From assembly GCA_038106445.1 (NCBI GenBank), contig JAYODU010000012.1:1-61922 (forward strand): a stretch of DNA of 61,922 nt, given 5' to 3'. Position numbers and translations under genes: made by a program. The notes beneath the pieces are model-generated. The model did not search any database and was not told where the DNA came from. It saw only the letters and a program-made list of their open reading frames with translations. Positions 44,506-53,714 of this stretch are shown here, piece after piece; the stretch's first letter is position 1; every line of letters begins with the position of its first letter. The DNA is from Pseudemcibacter sp038106445. GTDB lineage: Bacteria > Pseudomonadota > Alphaproteobacteria > Sphingomonadales > Emcibacteraceae.

Positions 44506-45876
44506 TCATTCGGTATTTGCCGGTGCGATCTGTTCCCGCGGGTCAACCGGCATCAGCATATTCAGGGCAGATACCACAACCATCCATAAACCACCAAGAA
44601 GCCCGATACCGGACACTGAAAAAGCAAGAAGGAACGGAACAACGGCTTCTGTTTTTTCATAAAAATCTTCCCATGCAATAAAAGCTTCCATCGATCCGGC
44701 AATCATTAATGCGCCCAGAAACACAATAAGCGAAACATTACTGATCCAGAAACCATGGCCAGCCCATTTTTTGGACCAGCCCGCAAAGCGACTGCCACAA
44801 AGGTTTTCCACCATTAGAAATACGGAACCCATCAGGATCATGGTGTTGATACCAATTGTTGTTCCCATTGCATGAGCCACAGTTATATGGGTGCCATGGG
44901 AAAACAGATTAAAGGCCGGGATCGACATCAGGATCGCGAGGATAAGGTTCAAAAACACCCAGATATCGGATGCAAAAATAAACCTGTAAGAAATAAGGTG
45001 CGCATGTTTTTGGTCTGGCGTCAGTGATTTGCGCCATTCCCAAATGATATGTGCAAGAATGGCAAGTTCCGCCATACTGACGGCATAACCAAGCATCCGT
45101 ATCCATGTAGCGCTTGGAACGGCATATATATGATGTGACCATCCAACCATTAATGCAATAAAGCTCAGGATATAAAGAAGGAAAGCTTCGTTGGTGTGGG
45201 CCATTTTTTTGTCGCCACTGATCCTTTCCATCACGAACATGGCCGTACCGTAAACCAGCATGTTCCACGATCCCACAAGGGCACCATATGATTTCCACTG
45301 TATGGTGGTTTCACGGATAACGTTTTCATTAAAAAATGGGACCAGATAAAGATATGCTTCGCTGAATGTGATCAGAAAGAAAATGATACCTGTCATCCAC
45401 ATCCAGTAATAAACCGGCCAGGGTTCTTTTTCCTGCCTCATGGAAAGAAGAATATGAATACCGAAAAATATCCATGTGGCAAATATCGGGATAGAAAGAG
45501 ATGGTGGGTATGCCCAATATTCTCGGCCGCCGAAATTACCCATAAGATAAGCACCAAGGATCAGTAGCCCTGTTCCCAGAAAAACCCAGAAATGTATATC
45601 GACTGATCCTGGCCATTTAAGTTTTATTCCGCGGTAATGTGGCAGATAATGGTAAATGCCACCGATCGCCGCTAAGAATATCCAGGAAACAGCAAGACTT
45701 ACATGAATTGGCCTCAGTTGATGAAATTCAAATCCGGGAAGTGCTTCCGGATAAAGATACTTAAATGCGCCCAAAACACCTAAAAGAACACAACCTCCAA
45801 GCGCAGCCAGTCCCAGCATGACAAAATTTATTCCTGTACGGGCAGGTTTGTTAACGCTCATATTCGACTGTTCCAT
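44506..45876 (-). CDS. norB: NorB-like heme-copper oxidoreductase subunit I with altered active site
   Basis: 456 residues, about 12 membrane helices. TM2 His58 (LRPIHVSLAVSW), the Fe-B His pair 248-249 (VGWSHHIYAVP), Glu270 (SMAELAIL) and the TM10 His335 (VAHAMGTTIG) align with cNOR. Three expected residues differ: the TM6 helix (192-215) has no His or Glu where cNOR has H207-x3-E211, and the HxH of TM10 is H335-A-M337. It may be a non-canonical NO reductase, NO dismutase-like or a different gas reductase. It overlaps norC by 26 bases and forms its complex. No norQ/norD nearby. Confidence 0.82.
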   Translation of the reverse strand: MEQSNMSVNKPARTGINFVMLGLAALGGCVLLGVLGAFKYLYPEALPGFEFHQLRPIHVSLAVSWIFLAAIGGIYHYLPHYRGIKLKWPGSVDIHFWVFLGTGLLILGAYLMGNFGGREYWAYPPSLSIPIFATWIFFGIHILLSMRQEKEPWPVYYWMWMTGIIFFLITFSEAYLYLVPFFNENVIRETTIQWKSYGALVGSWNMLVYGTAMFVMERISGDKKMAHTNEAFLLYILSFIALMVGWSHHIYAVPSATWIRMLGYAVSMAELAILAHIIWEWRKSLTPDQKHAHLISYRFIFASDIWVFLNLILAILMSIPAFNLFSHGTHITVAHAMGTTIGINTMILMGSVFLMVENLCGSRFAGWSKKWAGHGFWISNVSLIVFLGALMIAGSMEAFIAWEDFYEKTEAVVPFLLAFSVSGIGLLGGLWMVVVSALNMLMPVDPREQIAPANTE

Positions 45877-46273
45877 ACCAGGTTAACTCCCCTTTTTTTG
45901 GGTTATAATTTCCTGCCGCACCGGCATATTCAAGATAAGCGATGATGTCATCAACTTCTGTTTCGTTAAATTCAAAGTTAGGCATCCTGTCAGTACCTTC
46001 TTCGATAAAAAGGCGTGCATAGTCAGGTCCAAGGTTGGGATCAATTACGACATTGGTAAGATCAGGTCCCATATAACCACCAAGCCCGTAAATCTGATGG
46101 CAGGCCCAGCAATTATTTTCCCGAAATAGTGTCTGGCCACGTAGTGCGGCGTCACTTGCTGCGGGTGCCGTATTAAGTGCTGTGCCCGATGTGTAAACGC
46201 TGGCCGAATAAAAAAAGAATGAAACAAAAAGTGCCAGAAAAAGAAACCGACGCCACGGTTGATGTTCCGTCAT
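45851..46273 (-). CDS. norC: NorC-like membrane-anchored c-type cytochrome
   Basis: 140 residues from ATG 46273 (TTAGGA upstream; the longer ORF start at 46333 lacks a site). One N-terminal membrane anchor (FLFLALFVSFFFYSASVY), one heme site CWACH with preceding ENN, the GLGGYMGPDLTNV loop, and the Met ligand in DRMPNFEF. It passes electrons to the NorB-like subunit on the periplasmic side. Behind the Kef-type gene with 117 bases between. Confidence 0.92.
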   Translation of the reverse strand: MTEHQPWRRFLFLALFVSFFFYSASVYTSGTALNTAPAASDAALRGQTLFRENNCWACHQIYGLGGYMGPDLTNVVIDPNLGPDYARLFIEEGTDRMPNFEFNETEVDDIIAYLEYAGAAGNYNPKKGELTWYGTVEYER

Positions 46274-46390
46274 TATAATTATCCTAACGTGTATCCCTAT
46301 ATTTTGTAAATTTATTATACTATGAATCAGCAATAAATTTATTCTAATAATAGGTGAAGGAGGCCACGAAATAGAATAAAATTCTAATTA

Positions 46391-47656
46391 TTACTGATTT
46401 TTTATGAAATACGGTTTCCATAATTTAATACCGATAGGTACTGATATATTCATAAAGAAAGCCGTTATCATCAGGGTATAAAAGGCTTCATCGCTTAGAA
46501 TATCATTTTGGACATACGCAATATCCATCACAACGAATGCCAGTTCAGCGCGTCCCAGCATTCCGAGTCCTATCATGACACTTTCTGTAAAATTAAAACC
46601 ACCTGTATATCTGGCGGCCATACCCGCTGATATAATCTGAGTGATTATTAGCACTGTCGTCAGTGTGAAGACAAATGGTATTACAGATACCAGTAATTCC
46701 CAGTCAAAGATTATCTTCGCGCCGAGATCTACGAAAAATACCGGACCTATCCAAACAAAGGCGACGTTATCCAGTATGCGTTTTATATTTCTAAAATCTT
46801 CCGGGTTCTCTTCTTCTTCAACGCCAGCAATGGTTGTTGCGGCTTTCCAGAAATATTCTTCACGTAATATTAGTCCCGCCATATATGCCCCTACGGCAGG
46901 GTGGAGCCCCAAGGCATGAGCGCATAAAGCGACAATCATTACAAAGATGAGCAATACGAGTATGCGTTGTCCACGCGTAATGGCAAAAATATGAGAAATT
47001 CCAAATCGTCCCAATATTGGCAGATAATAAAGGGCGCCTTTGCTAAGATTTGGCAGTATAAAGACAGCCAGGACAGTAACGGCCACAAAAAAAGCGATGG
47101 CCTTAACCATGATCAGACCTACACCTGCTGCACTTACTGAAGTGGCCCCGCTGGCAATTGGTACAATTACCGCAACCATTGCTAGTGATGCAATATCGTC
47201 AAGCAATGCTGAGGTCATAATGCCTGTTGCTGCACGTGTTTTATTAAGATCTTCATTTTTGAGTGACATTAAAGTAAGCGAGACGGCTGTTGCGGCCATG
47301 GCCAGCCCCACTACCAGTGCAATATTTGTATCCTGCCAGAAATAGTCGGCCAGTAAATAAGCGGCAAGAAAAGGTGATACGCCACCAAACAAGGCTATCC
47401 CCCAACTTCTTTTAATACCAGCTATAAAATTATCTGTGCTTTCTTCAAAACCGAGCGCAAACATGATCAGAATTATACCAATTTCAGCAAAAACGCGTAT
47501 GAATTCTCCAGGCTGTTCCGGCAGAATACCTGTGTTTACATAGACGGTACCCATGAACAGGTAGAAAAGTACGGGTGTTAATCGGGTTGCTTTTGCCATG
47601 AAATGGGCAAGCAACACACCAATCCAAATAATGGTTAGATTTTCCAATATATGCAT
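46391..47656 (-). CDS. Kef-type cation:proton antiporter (CPA2)
   Basis: 421 residues from ATG 47656 (TTG 47659 is one codon longer). About 12-13 helices; FAEIGIILIMFALGFEES, the ion-binding TSALLDDIASLAM, and GMLGRAELAFVVMDIAY are CPA2/KefB signatures. There is no RCK/TrkA-N domain. It precedes norCB in the same direction and probably shares a promoter with them. Confidence 0.9.
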   Translation of the reverse strand: MHILENLTIIWIGVLLAHFMAKATRLTPVLFYLFMGTVYVNTGILPEQPGEFIRVFAEIGIILIMFALGFEESTDNFIAGIKRSWGIALFGGVSPFLAAYLLADYFWQDTNIALVVGLAMAATAVSLTLMSLKNEDLNKTRAATGIMTSALLDDIASLAMVAVIVPIASGATSVSAAGVGLIMVKAIAFFVAVTVLAVFILPNLSKGALYYLPILGRFGISHIFAITRGQRILVLLIFVMIVALCAHALGLHPAVGAYMAGLILREEYFWKAATTIAGVEEEENPEDFRNIKRILDNVAFVWIGPVFFVDLGAKIIFDWELLVSVIPFVFTLTTVLIITQIISAGMAARYTGGFNFTESVMIGLGMLGRAELAFVVMDIAYVQNDILSDEAFYTLMITAFFMNISVPIGIKLWKPYFIKNQ

Positions 47657-47727
47657 CAAAGAAATTTACCTTGAAATTCTTTGTTAAATAACTATACCAG
47701 TTTATAGAGCAGGTCGTTCAAATAAAA

Positions 47728-47741
47728 ATGATGTAAATCAA
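47728..47741. promoter_or_regulatory. FNR/DNR-like box 1
   Basis: ATGAT-GTAA-ATCAA differs by one base from TTGAT-N4-ATCAA. It lies 72 bases before the Kef-type gene start. Confidence 0.5.
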
Positions 47742-47798
47742 TTTTTTATCTAAATGGTCAACCCCTTTTATAGGTTTTTAGAAACATTTTATGAACGT

Positions 47799-47812
47799 TT
47801 GACCTGCATCAA
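47799..47812. promoter_or_regulatory. FNR/DNR-like box 2
   Basis: TTGAC-CTGC-ATCAA differs by one base from the FNR consensus. It lies 82 bases before the TolC-like gene. Confidence 0.5.
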
Positions 47813-47893
47813 TTTATTGTCACGCAACTTTGTTACCTTTAACCCTCAACTGAAACAAATTATCTGTCTAACTGCAGTAACTGGGTAAAAAAT

Positions 47894-49135
47894 ATGATAA
47901 AATACATAGCTATACTTCCATTCTTATTGTTCCCTTTTGCAGCTACGGCGAAGATTGGCGAAGATGTTATTGAAGATGCTATAATTGCCACTGACATAAG
48001 TTTTCCCGAGATAGTGGAAGCCGCACTTGCACTTTCGCCCGAGAGGGAATTCCTTAAAAGCAAAAATTATAATGCTAGCCTATTGGCCTCTAAAGCATCT
48101 AACCTGTTCTCGGCAACACCTATTTTATCTATACATCATCAAAATGACCGCTTTCTATCTCATCAGGGGTTACGTGAATGGGAAGGTTCCATAGACTTTC
48201 CACTTTGGATGCCGGGGCAGAAATCGGCAAGTCAGAAAAAAGCGAGGTTATCCAAAGAAGAAGTTGCAGCATATGAGAAACTCGTAATTTTACAGATCCA
48301 TGGACAAGTTCGTGAATTACTTTGGGAACTAAAAATCTCACAAATGAATATGGATCAAGCGCGCAAAAATCTGGAGTTGGCGCAGGAATTTGATTTTGAT
48401 GTAAATAAAAAAATAGCAGCAGGGAACCTGCCCAGACAGAATGCATTGCTTAGTTCATCAGATGTTATTGAACGAAGGTTAGCTTTATCAGTCGCACAGA
48501 CGGAACATATTCACGCGGCAAGTGCATACACAGCCCTGACTGGATTATCACAAATGCCGGATAACATAGAAGAAAAAGTGATAAAGCAGGAATTACAAGC
48601 TATTAGAGCACCGATACTCCAGCTTTATGATGCGAGAGTTGATTTTCTGGATGCGCAATACAGAGCCGTTCGTGCCAGTTGGGAATCTCCACCGACATTA
48701 TCGTTAGGTGTCAAGCGTGAATCAGGATCATATTTTGATAGAAATGTCGATTCAATCGGTATCGGTGTATCTGTACCACTCGGCTCGACCTCACATGCAA
48801 AATCGAAACAGGCGGAAGCCGCATTACTATTGGCTGAAATGGAGCGTGAAAGAGCACTTTTAGAACGCGAATACAGTCTTGAACTGCATGAAGCAGAACA
48901 TGAACTTGAAGTTTGTGAAATTCAATTACCGCTTACTCAAGAGCATAACGAAATGGCATCCAGAAATCTTGAACTAAGTCAGAAGGCTTTTGATATAGGA
49001 GAAACTGATTTGTTGGATCATTTAAAAATAAGAGAACAGTATTTTACCGCCAACGCAGCCTATAATCAAATAGCCTTAGAGTGCAAGCGGGCCATCGCCC
49101 GTTACAATCAAACGACGGGAGTGTTATTACCATGA
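47894..49135 (+). CDS. TolC-family outer membrane factor (CzcC-like)
   Basis: 413 residues, signal peptide (FPFAATA), two OEP repeats rich in helices: LSPEREFLKSKNYNASLLASKA and SRNLELSQKAFDIGETDLLDHL. It is the outer-membrane duct of the RND pump. Its stop overlaps the adaptor ATG (ATGA). Confidence 0.9.
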   Translation: MIKYIAILPFLLFPFAATAKIGEDVIEDAIIATDISFPEIVEAALALSPEREFLKSKNYNASLLASKASNLFSATPILSIHHQNDRFLSHQGLREWEGSIDFPLWMPGQKSASQKKARLSKEEVAAYEKLVILQIHGQVRELLWELKISQMNMDQARKNLELAQEFDFDVNKKIAAGNLPRQNALLSSSDVIERRLALSVAQTEHIHAASAYTALTGLSQMPDNIEEKVIKQELQAIRAPILQLYDARVDFLDAQYRAVRASWESPPTLSLGVKRESGSYFDRNVDSIGIGVSVPLGSTSHAKSKQAEAALLLAEMERERALLEREYSLELHEAEHELEVCEIQLPLTQEHNEMASRNLELSQKAFDIGETDLLDHLKIREQYFTANAAYNQIALECKRAIARYNQTTGVLLP

Positions 49136-50232
49136 AAATTGGGCTTGCTACTATATTGCTGTTCGCAGCATCATTTTTGCCTTCGCAGGGTTCCACTGAA
49201 CAACTTATTATTTCAGATGAGCGCATGTCCGAACTTGGAGTAGAGACACAGCAGTTAATGCCTGTTTCTGAGATCTGGAGTACAAGTTTTCCAGCTGAAA
49301 TCGTTATTCCAAATGCACAGGTACGTGTTGTAAATCCAATACTGTCTGGGCTTGTTAGTGCACTCTATGTCGCTGAGGGAGATGAAGTAACAAAGGGTCA
49401 AATTATAGCGGAAGTATCAAGTCCGGGTTTTTTGCAGTTGCAGCAGGATTTTATCGCAGCATTTGGCTCTTATAAGTTAGCACAAAGAAATCATCAGCGA
49501 AATGAAGAGCTTTATAACGAAGGCATCATTTCAGAAAAATCTTACTTGGGTAGTGGAACAATTCTCCAGGAAGCAGATGCTGAACTTTACCGGGCCAGAC
49601 AATTATTGGAATTTTCAGGACTCTCAGAAGGACAAATTGATGATTTAGCATCAAAACGTACCATGAATAAAAATATGATTATTTTGGCTCCCTTTGATGG
49701 GTTTGTTCTAAAGCAAACAATTAGTGTAGGAGAACATGTAGATGAAGCCATTGCCCTATATCATATCGGAGTTCTGAGCCCTTTATGGATTGAAGTGCAT
49801 GTTCCTTATGATCTTAGACCATTATTAGAAATTGGTAGTAAAATATCCATAGAAGGAATTTCTGAGACGAGTGAAGTGATTTCAATTGGTGCCATGGTAC
49901 ATTCTGATGATCAGGGTATTTTGGTTAGAGGGGTTATTGAAAATGCAACAAGTAAGTTGATGCCAGGCCAGTTTGTAAAAGCAAAGTTGGAACAAAAAAC
50001 CGATGAGGGGAATTTATATCAGGTACCAACTGGCGCTCTTATTCGCAATAAAAATCTGGCGACAATATTTGTGAAGAACAAAAATGGCTTTTCCATTCAC
50101 AATGTGATGATTATTGCCGAACAAGGGGGGACTTTGTTTATCACTATACCTCTGGATGGAGGTAAGGAAATCGCCATTAAAGGTATTGCAACGCTTAAAG
50201 GTATGCTTGAAGGGTTGGGGAGTGACGAATAA
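49132..50232 (+). CDS. RND efflux periplasmic adaptor (CzcB/CusB-like)
   Basis: 366 residues from ATG 49132, with a signal peptide (LLFAASFLPSQG). The biotinyl-like strands are VNPILSGLVSALYVAEGDEVTKGQII and LAPFDGFVLKQTISVGEHVDE; a helical hairpin lies between and a barrel after. Metal specificity is not visible: no His/Met-rich tail. Confidence 0.9.
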   Translation: MKIGLATILLFAASFLPSQGSTEQLIISDERMSELGVETQQLMPVSEIWSTSFPAEIVIPNAQVRVVNPILSGLVSALYVAEGDEVTKGQIIAEVSSPGFLQLQQDFIAAFGSYKLAQRNHQRNEELYNEGIISEKSYLGSGTILQEADAELYRARQLLEFSGLSEGQIDDLASKRTMNKNMIILAPFDGFVLKQTISVGEHVDEAIALYHIGVLSPLWIEVHVPYDLRPLLEIGSKISIEGISETSEVISIGAMVHSDDQGILVRGVIENATSKLMPGQFVKAKLEQKTDEGNLYQVPTGALIRNKNLATIFVKNKNGFSIHNVMIIAEQGGTLFITIPLDGGKEIAIKGIATLKGMLEGLGSDE

Positions 50233-53200
50233 TGCTGAAAGCTCTCATTCAGTTTTCATTAACACAACGACTTATCATCTTACTTCTTGCAGCACTTGTT
50301 ACCGTAGCAGGCTGGACTGCTTTTGAAAACATACCGATTGATGCCTTTCCTGATGTGTCTACCACACAGGTGAAAATTATTTTAAAGGCACCGGGTATGA
50401 CACCAGAAGAAATTGAGCAGAGAATTACGGCTATAATTGAGGTTGAAATGCTGGGTATTCCGAACCAGAATATGCTTAGATCCATAACAAAGTATGCCTT
50501 GACTGACATCACAATCGATTTTGACGAAGGCACTGATATTTATTGGGCAAGACAGCAGGTATCAGAACGATTGAACGGGATTATGGAAGACCTACCCGCA
50601 AATATTACAGGTGGGATCGCCCCTATGACAACGCCACTCGGTGAAATGTTTATGTTTAACATAGAAGGTGATGGTATGAGTCTTATGGACAAGCGATCAT
50701 TTCTGGATTGGGTGATAAGACCTTCGCTGCGAAGTGTTCCCGGTGTTGCGGATGTCAATGCTCTTGGGGGCCTGGTTAAAACATTTGAAGTTGTACCTGA
50801 CAATCAGGCACTATTGGCCCGTGGTGTCACAATCGCTCAAATTATTGAAAGCTTAAAATCCAACAACAAAAATGATGGAACAGGTCGATTGAATGAGGGC
50901 GAAGAAGTACTTCTTGTACGCAGCAATGGAAGCATCAATGACATAGTAGATATTGAAAATATTGTTGTAAAATCAGATGATGTTGAACCAGTCCGTATTA
51001 CTGATGTGGCAAATATCAGAATAGGTGAGATCACGAGATATGGAGGCGTTACTGCCAATGGAAAAGGAGAAACTGTAGAAGGACTGGTATTATCACTTAG
51101 AGGTGCTAATGCTCAGGATGTTGTAGAAGGAGTAACTGAAAAACTTGCTGTGATAGAAAAAAGTCTTCCTGAAGGAGTAAGTATTAATATTTTTTATGAT
51201 CGTGGCATGCTTATTAAAAAAGCAATTAGTTCCGTATCAACAGCATTGGTTGAGGCTATAGTTCTGGTTTTACTTCTATTAATTGTGTTTCTTGGTGACA
51301 TTAGAGTAGCACTCACTGTGGCGTGTATACTACCACTTGCTGCATTAGCCACTTTTATCTGGATGAGCAGATTTGGCATTACTGCTAACTTAATGAGTTT
51401 GGGAGGATTGGCAATTGCGATTGGTATTATTGTTGATGCTGCTGTAGTTGTTGTCGAAAACATTGTAACTTATATTTCTGATCGAAGTAATGCGAAGCAT
51501 CCTCGTTTGCACTTGATTTACAGAGCAGTATCTGAAGTTTCATTACCGGTTACGTCAGGCATGTTGATTATTATAATCGTCTTTGTGCCATTGCTTTCAT
51601 TGCAGGGTTTGGAAGGTAAACTTTTTTCCCCCGTAGCCATGACGATTGTGTTTGCTCTAACGTCATCACTTCTTTTGTCACTTACAGTAATACCGGTCTT
51701 GGCTTCCTATCTTCCAACAAAAGTAACACATAGCAAAACCAAATTTGTAGACATTTTACAGGCAAAATATGTGCCGATTCTGACTTGGGCACTTGAAAAT
51801 TCAAAGAAAGTATTCATTGCCGCAGGTGTTTTGCTGGCACTTGCAATGCTTGTTTATTTATTGGTTGGAAAAACCTTTATGCCAACCATGGATGAAGGAG
51901 ATATTATTGTACAATGGGAAAAACTGCCCTCTGTAACGCTCGAACGCTCAATTGATATGGACATCCGGATTGAACGGATTTTGATGAATAATATACCGGA
52001 AATAGAAGGTATTGTAGCGCGTGTAGGGTCGGATGAAATAGGGCTTGATCCCATGGGATTAAATGAAACAGATGGTTTTCTTGTCTTGAAGCCAGAGAAT
52101 GAATGGAGCTCAAAAAGTAAAAATCAGTTACTTTCAGAAATTAACGACGTATTGGAAACAATACCGGGCGTTGCTTTTAATTTTACGCAACCAATTGAAA
52201 TGAGAGTATCAGAAATGCTTACGGGTGTTCGGGGAGATATTGCGATTAAAATATTTGGGGAAGAACAGGAAAAGCTTAACAGGATAGGTGAGCAAATTAT
52301 TACAATACTGGAAAGCATTGACGGTGCTGAAAATGTTTATAAACCGGCAAATGAAGGTGCACAATATATGCAGATTGCTATTGATAGTCTTGAGACGGGC
52401 AGGCTTGGATTAACTGTTGACGAAATTACAGAAACATTGAGAAGTCAGATTGATGGGATAGACGTAGGTCTGGTGTATGAAGGAGCGAGAAGAACCCCGA
52501 TTATTGTCAAGGGTGCGCAAGATTTGAGAAATTCTCCCGCAGAGTTTCAGAATTTAATGATTGGATTATCCGATGGGCGACGCGTACCTCTTTCTATGGT
52601 TGCGAGTATTGAGAGGGTTCAAGGACCCGTCTCTGTACAACGTGAAAAAGGTTCTCGTATGGTTGTGGTAATTGCCAATGTGTCTGGGAGGGATCTTGTA
52701 GGATTTGTCGATGAAGCTAAAGAACGTACTTTAACAGGAATCCAAATGCCAAGTGGGTATACGTTGGAATGGGGAGGGCAGTTTGAGAACCAGCAGCGGG
52801 CAGCGACAAGGTTGGGAATTGTAATTCCAGTCGCGCTGGGACTTATTTTTCTACTTCTTTTTATTACTTTTAAATCTATCCGGCAGGCTTTACTTGTACT
52901 AAGTAATATACCGTTCGCACTTATTGGGGGAATTATCGCCCTTTGGCTTTCAGGAGAATACCTATCCGTACCAGCATCAGTTGGTTTTATTGCTCTATTA
53001 GGTATTGCGGTTCTTAATGGAGTGGTGATGGTGAGTTATTTTAATCATCTTTTCGCGTTAGGAAAGCCAATTCAGGAAGTCATAACTGAAGGGGCAATAA
53101 GGAGATTAAGACCGGTTTTAATGACGGCTAGCATTGCAGCATTCGGGTTGGTTCCGTTGCTGTTTGCAACGGGTCCGGGTTCCGAAATACAACGTCCATT

Positions 53201-53309
53201 GGCAATCGTGGTGATTGGAGGTCTCTTTTCATCTACACCGCTTACGTTGATATTGTTGCCGATTCTTTACAGGAAATTTGCTCAAAATTCCCGGGAGGGA
53301 CTACTATGA
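50232..53309 (+). CDS. RND efflux transporter permease (CzcA/CusA-like)
   Basis: 1025 residues, normal for HME-RND pumps. IPIDAFPDVSTTQVKI and APGMTPEEIEQRIT at the N-terminus, GGLAIAIGIIVDAAVVVVENI in TM4 with the proton-relay Asp, and PASVGFIALLGIAVLNGVVMVS in the second half. It is in the CzcA/CusA branch; export of Co/Zn/Cd or Cu/Ag is possible. TAATG coupling to the adaptor, ATGA coupling to DUF3240. Confidence 0.93.
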   Translation: MLKALIQFSLTQRLIILLLAALVTVAGWTAFENIPIDAFPDVSTTQVKIILKAPGMTPEEIEQRITAIIEVEMLGIPNQNMLRSITKYALTDITIDFDEGTDIYWARQQVSERLNGIMEDLPANITGGIAPMTTPLGEMFMFNIEGDGMSLMDKRSFLDWVIRPSLRSVPGVADVNALGGLVKTFEVVPDNQALLARGVTIAQIIESLKSNNKNDGTGRLNEGEEVLLVRSNGSINDIVDIENIVVKSDDVEPVRITDVANIRIGEITRYGGVTANGKGETVEGLVLSLRGANAQDVVEGVTEKLAVIEKSLPEGVSINIFYDRGMLIKKAISSVSTALVEAIVLVLLLLIVFLGDIRVALTVACILPLAALATFIWMSRFGITANLMSLGGLAIAIGIIVDAAVVVVENIVTYISDRSNAKHPRLHLIYRAVSEVSLPVTSGMLIIIIVFVPLLSLQGLEGKLFSPVAMTIVFALTSSLLLSLTVIPVLASYLPTKVTHSKTKFVDILQAKYVPILTWALENSKKVFIAAGVLLALAMLVYLLVGKTFMPTMDEGDIIVQWEKLPSVTLERSIDMDIRIERILMNNIPEIEGIVARVGSDEIGLDPMGLNETDGFLVLKPENEWSSKSKNQLLSEINDVLETIPGVAFNFTQPIEMRVSEMLTGVRGDIAIKIFGEEQEKLNRIGEQIITILESIDGAENVYKPANEGAQYMQIAIDSLETGRLGLTVDEITETLRSQIDGIDVGLVYEGARRTPIIVKGAQDLRNSPAEFQNLMIGLSDGRRVPLSMVASIERVQGPVSVQREKGSRMVVVIANVSGRDLVGFVDEAKERTLTGIQMPSGYTLEWGGQFENQQRAATRLGIVIPVALGLIFLLLFITFKSIRQALLVLSNIPFALIGGIIALWLSGEYLSVPASVGFIALLGIAVLNGVVMVSYFNHLFALGKPIQEVITEGAIRRLRPVLMTASIAAFGLVPLLFATGPGSEIQRPLAIVVIGGLFSSTPLTLILLPILYRKFAQNSREGLL

Positions 53310-53626
53310 ACAACTTGTGCATGCTTTCAATTAACATACCTATAGAGGTAGAGGACAGTATGATAGACTGGTTACTTGAGCAGGAGGAAGTAGAAGGATT
53401 TAACAGCATAAAAATTCACGGTCATGGAACTCATGAAATTCACATGGCACTTTTTGAAAAGGTTACTGGAAAATCACAGCGAATAATGTACCAAACGCAT
53501 CTTTCCAAAGAAAATGCACAATCAATTTTATCAAAATTGAAGCGTGATTTTGCAAAAAATGACATTCATTATATGGTTTTTCCACTGCTAGAGGCAGGTA
53601 ATCTGATGTTTCTCAATAAAAGATAA
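53306..53626 (+). CDS. DUF3240 family protein of the metal efflux operon
   Basis: 106 residues with a ferredoxin-like (PII-like) fold; FNSIKIHGHG and VFPLLEAGNLMF are typical of DUF3240. Such proteins end cus/czc operons and may be metal or nucleotide sensors. No membrane segment or signal. The N-terminus overlaps the pump stop by 4 bases. Confidence 0.88.
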   Translation: MNNLCMLSINIPIEVEDSMIDWLLEQEEVEGFNSIKIHGHGTHEIHMALFEKVTGKSQRIMYQTHLSKENAQSILSKLKRDFAKNDIHYMVFPLLEAGNLMFLNKR

Positions 53627-53645
53627 TCTTTACAAAATCAGTAAA

Positions 53646-53659
53646 TTATTGTCCAATAT
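53646..53659. repeat. 14-bp motif TTATTGTCCAATAT, copy 1
   Basis: Identical to 57546-57559; each lies upstream of a propeller gene (56 and 45 bases). It contains the dyad TATTG-TC-CAATA, so it could be an operator. Confidence 0.6.
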
Positions 53660-53714
53660 GGCTAATAAGAGTGGGGACTCGATAATTCAAAAAAATAAAG
53701 TGGAGATTTCAGAA

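Noticed and set aside
44506..45876. Quinol-type NorB (qNOR) or cbb3 oxidase subunit
   Set aside because: No N-terminal cytochrome c/quinol extension, and it is paired with a NorC-like cytochrome; the cbb3 TM ligand set is not present.
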